From contig DASUKA010000009.1 of NCBI GenBank assembly GCA_036278935.1, positions 1-41,647 on the forward strand: a stretch of 41,647 nucleotides of DNA. Direction: 5' to 3'. Below are positions 40,465 to 41,647 of this stretch, in pieces (positions within the stretch are counted from its first letter, which is position 1; every line of letters starts with the position of its first letter). Below the pieces are notes generated by a model. It had not been told where the DNA came from, ran no database searches, and worked only from the letters and a program-made list of their open reading frames with translations. Origin of the DNA: DASSNR01 sp036278935 (GTDB lineage Bacteria; Gemmatimonadota; Gemmatimonadetes; Gemmatimonadales; Gemmatimonadaceae). The position numbers and the translations under genes are program-made.

Positions 40465-41592
40465 TCACGTCCCCGCCAGCGTCCGGACCTTCTGGCCCAG
40501 CCGGCTGACGAGGGTGTCGAACGACTTCTGGAAGCTGGCCAGGCCGGCGGTGAGCAGCGTATCGGTCACGCTCTTCATGGTGATGCCGAGGGACTCGAGA
40601 TCGGCAATGCGCTGGCGCTCGGCGTCCACGTCCTGGTCCACGGTGCGCTCCACTCGGCCGTGGTCGCGAAACGCCTCGATCGTGGCGGGCGGCATCGTGT
40701 TCACCGTCTGGGGGCCGATCAGATCCTCGACGTACATGACGTCGCGGTACGCCGGATTCTTGGTGCTCGTGCTCGCCCAGAGCGGGCGCTGCACGCGCGC
40801 GCCTGCCGCGGCGAGCGCCGCCCAGCGCGTGCTGGACTTGGTCTCGCCAAAGAGCGCGTAGGCAAGCTTCGCGTTGGCGATGGCAATGTGCCCCTTGAGC
40901 GCCTCCGTCAGGCGCCGGTCGCCTTCTGATGCCGGAGAGAGCGCGGCGAGGCGCTTGTCCACCTCGGTATCCACGCGGCTCACGAAGAAGCTTGCCACGG
41001 AACTGATTCCATGAATGGGCTTCCCGGCTTTCACCCGCTCCTCCAGTCCCGCCATGTACGCGTCGATCACCGCGTGGTAGGCGGAGAGCGAGAAGAGCAG
41101 CGTGATGTTGACGTTGACACCGTTCGCGGTGAGCCGGCGCACCGCCTTCGCGCCCTCCGTCGTGCCCGGCACCTTGATCATCACGTTCGGCCGATCCACC
41201 GTCTTCCAGAGCCGCATCGCCTCGGCGACGGTCGCGTCCGCGCTGTTCGCCGCCCCCGGCGAGACCTCGATCGAGACGAAACCGTCACCGCCGCTCGTAG
41301 CGTCGAAAACCGGGCGGAAGAGGTCGCACGCCGTGCGCACATCATCCGTCTCCACCAGCTCGAACAGCTCCCACGGCGTGGCCCCGGGCGCCGCCGAAGC
41401 GAGTTGCTCGTCATACTCGCTGCCCTCGGCGAGTGCCTTCTCGAAGATGGTCGGGTTGGAGGTCATCCCGGTGAGCGCGTCGTGCTCGATCCGGTGCGCG
41501 AGCTCACCGTTCAACAGGATGGTGCGGTCAATGAAATCCAGCCAGATCGACTGGCCGGCATCGTGAAGCTGCTGCAAACGATTCGTTGACAT
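40465..41592 (-). CDS. tal: Transaldolase
   Basis: The 375-aa pentose-phosphate enzyme moves a dihydroxyacetone unit from sedoheptulose-7-phosphate to glyceraldehyde-3-phosphate. The family motif is GMTSNPTIFEKAL, the Schiff-base Lys140 is in NVMIKVPGTTEGAKAVRRL, and PLWASTSTKNPAYRDVMYVE is diagnostic. Length matches the long bacterial subgroup (about 370 aa). It is separated by element C from the convergent lipoprotein. The 55 bases to the right edge hold only the start of its leader region. Confidence 0.96.
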   Translation of the reverse strand: MSTNRLQQLHDAGQSIWLDFIDRTILLNGELAHRIEHDALTGMTSNPTIFEKALAEGSEYDEQLASAAPGATPWELFELVETDDVRTACDLFRPVFDATSGGDGFVSIEVSPGAANSADATVAEAMRLWKTVDRPNVMIKVPGTTEGAKAVRRLTANGVNVNITLLFSLSAYHAVIDAYMAGLEERVKAGKPIHGISSVASFFVSRVDTEVDKRLAALSPASEGDRRLTEALKGHIAIANAKLAYALFGETKSSTRWAALAAAGARVQRPLWASTSTKNPAYRDVMYVEDLIGPQTVNTMPPATIEAFRDHGRVERTVDQDVDAERQRIADLESLGITMKSVTDTLLTAGLASFQKSFDTLVSRLGQKVRTLAGT

Positions 41593-41647
41593 GGCCCGGT
41601 GCGTCGAGAGAGTGATCGAGCGGTGCCGCAGGGCGCCGCGGTACTGT

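Noticed and set aside
1..41647. Insertion sequences, phage or integration genes
   Set aside because: No transposase, integrase or tRNA-flanked boundary was recognised anywhere in the window.

Overview
The window is GC-rich bacterial chromosome, compact and almost entirely transcribed right to left. Only two genes, an SDR oxidoreductase and a lipoprotein, lie on the + strand. Gene content suggests a free-living aerobic soil-type bacterium, most likely Gemmatimonadota or a neighbouring phylum. The basis is a group 1h hydrogenase, a lipoprotein and an outer-membrane barrel of types I associate with that phylum, and MglAB beside dnaX-ybaB-recR. This placement is inferred from gene content and no marker was tested.

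Region 1 (1-12.9 kb) is one continuous hydrogenase gene cluster. In order of transcription it holds a NiCoT nickel permease, HypF, HypC, a divergent HypC-like protein, HypD, HypE, HypA, the small (HhyS) and large (HhyL) subunits of a group 1h [NiFe]-hydrogenase, and a NifU-type Fe-S protein. These are followed by a DUF5947-like protein, an unlabelled 73-aa protein, a DUF6084-like protein, a conserved 349-aa protein and the 5' end of one more gene. Neighbours overlap by 1-4 bases (TGATG, ATGA, GTGA) or sit a few bases apart. The permease imports Ni, the Hyp proteins build the NiFe(CN)2CO site, and HhySL probably oxidises H2 at trace levels as described for this group. No HypB and no complete maturation endopeptidase are present.

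Region 2 (13-19.4 kb) holds a GH20 hexosaminidase with a downstream outer-membrane barrel protein. A cytochrome b561-like membrane protein paired with a YedY/MsrP-like molybdoprotein follows, then a PfpI/DJ-1 protein with a small charged partner.

Region 3 (19.5-29.3 kb) has the stress-type SDR on the + strand. It converges on a housekeeping run on the - strand: SRP RNA, dnaX, ybaB, recR, a small membrane protein, mglB, mglA, pgsA, cinA, grpE, dnaJ. The SRP RNA has a clear promoter and its own terminator upstream of dnaX.

Region 4 (29.3-41.6 kb) carries central carbon metabolism (pyruvate kinase, a PhnP-like hydrolase, glucose-6-phosphate isomerase, class II aldolase, transaldolase). It also has a degenerate histidine kinase with an NtrC-type regulator, YtxH and YihY/BrkB membrane proteins, threonine aldolase and a lipoprotein.

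The least explained structure is a set of G/A-C/T-skewed, hairpin-forming elements in three intergenic spacers (about 20.6, 30.4 and 40.4 kb). Each ends exactly at the stop codon of a leftward gene. A related sequence sits in frame inside dnaX, where it is translated as an Arg/Glu/Gly-rich insert between the Walker A and zinc-binding parts of the clamp-loader subunit.
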